This document shows positions 63,845-64,000 of a stretch of 64,000 nucleotides of DNA, one piece after another; within the stretch, counting starts at the first letter, position 1; the number at the start of each line of letters is the position of its first letter. Both the position numbers and the translations under genes were made by a program. The stretch is from Lachnospiraceae bacterium (lineage in GTDB: Bacteria > Bacillota > Clostridia > Lachnospirales > Lachnospiraceae): positions 173,649 to 237,648 of the forward strand of contig JAFXCD010000009.1 in NCBI GenBank assembly GCA_017521605.1. Reading direction: 5' to 3'. The notes under the pieces are model-generated. The model did not search any database. It was not told the origin of the DNA and saw nothing but the letters and a program-made list of their open reading frames with translations.

Positions 63845-63977
63845 ATGCTGATAATTTCTTTCTTCCTTTTGCACGTCTTGCTGCTAAAACTTTTCTTCCG
63901 CCGGGAGTACTCATTCTTGCTCTGAAACCGTGAACTTTAGATCTTGATCTTTTCTTAGGCTGAAATGTCATCTTCAT
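63843..63977 (-). CDS. rpmH: 50S ribosomal protein L34
   Basis: 44 residues, [18 protein letters not shown] at the start and [11 protein letters not shown] at the end, too short for ordinary gene finding. GGAGGTGCC precedes the ATG. Universal neighbour of dnaA, which should lie to the right beyond the window. Confidence 0.97.
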   Translation of the reverse strand: MKMTFQPKKRSRSKVHGFRARMSTPGGRKVLAARRAKGRKKLSA

Positions 63978-64000
63978 AAAAAAGGCACCTCCTTCTCTTT

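Overview
The window is the oriC-proximal chromosome of a Lachnospiraceae-like clostridium with a large mobile element integrated next to it. Evidence for the host: the minus-strand order rpmH-rnpA-yidD-yidC-jag-mnmE-mnmG-rsmG-parA-parB, two perfect parS palindromes, and proteins of families I associate with Lachnospiraceae (DUF3881, DUF4446 beside ParB). All family names are from recall and motif reading; nothing was searched.

Layout. (1) 1-9.4 kb: element backbone, plus strand: an SSB-like gene, a membrane protein, a MoxR-type AAA+ ATPase, an XRE regulator, a VWA protein with an HExxH motif, an AbrB/SpoVT-like regulator, an orphan DNA methyltransferase and small unknown genes. (2) 9.4-34.8 kb: AT-rich cargo: a peptidoglycan-binding DUF1906 protein, an ECF sigma/anti-sigma/secreted-protein unit, a six-gene nucleotide/sugar-phosphate operon (15.5-23.0 kb), a GC-richer serine recombinase patch with a res-like site, a Tn916-type sigma/HTH pair, XRE regulators, a complete agr-type quorum system, a sigma-factor/holin pair and secreted or lipid-anchored proteins. 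(3) 34.9-45.7 kb: element backbone, minus strand: ParR/ParM, CHC2 primase, a putative single-strand annealing protein, a methylase-like protein, RecD2 helicase, DUF4406, YqaJ exonuclease, DUF5688. (4) 46.1-48.5 kb: excisionase, tyrosine integrase, an intact tRNA-Arg(CCT) and the truncated 5' half of a second tRNA-Arg(CCT), which I take as the integration junction. (5) 48.5-64 kb: chromosome. The left end of the element and any conjugation genes lie outside the window.

The two backbone operons face inward from opposite ends. They share a near-identical promoter and a leader ending in the same intrinsic terminator hairpin; further terminator-like hairpins sit inside both operons, sometimes directly before ribosome binding sites. 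This suggests coordinated attenuation or processive antitermination across the element.

The best candidate for an undescribed system is the operon at 15,518-22,986: Nudix hydrolase, double SIS-HAD fusion, PRTase-like protein, ORC/AAA-like ATPase, unknown protein and PfkB kinase, with overlapping or nearly touching genes. It looks like a nucleotide or sugar-phosphate based conflict (defence) or stress system carried as cargo.
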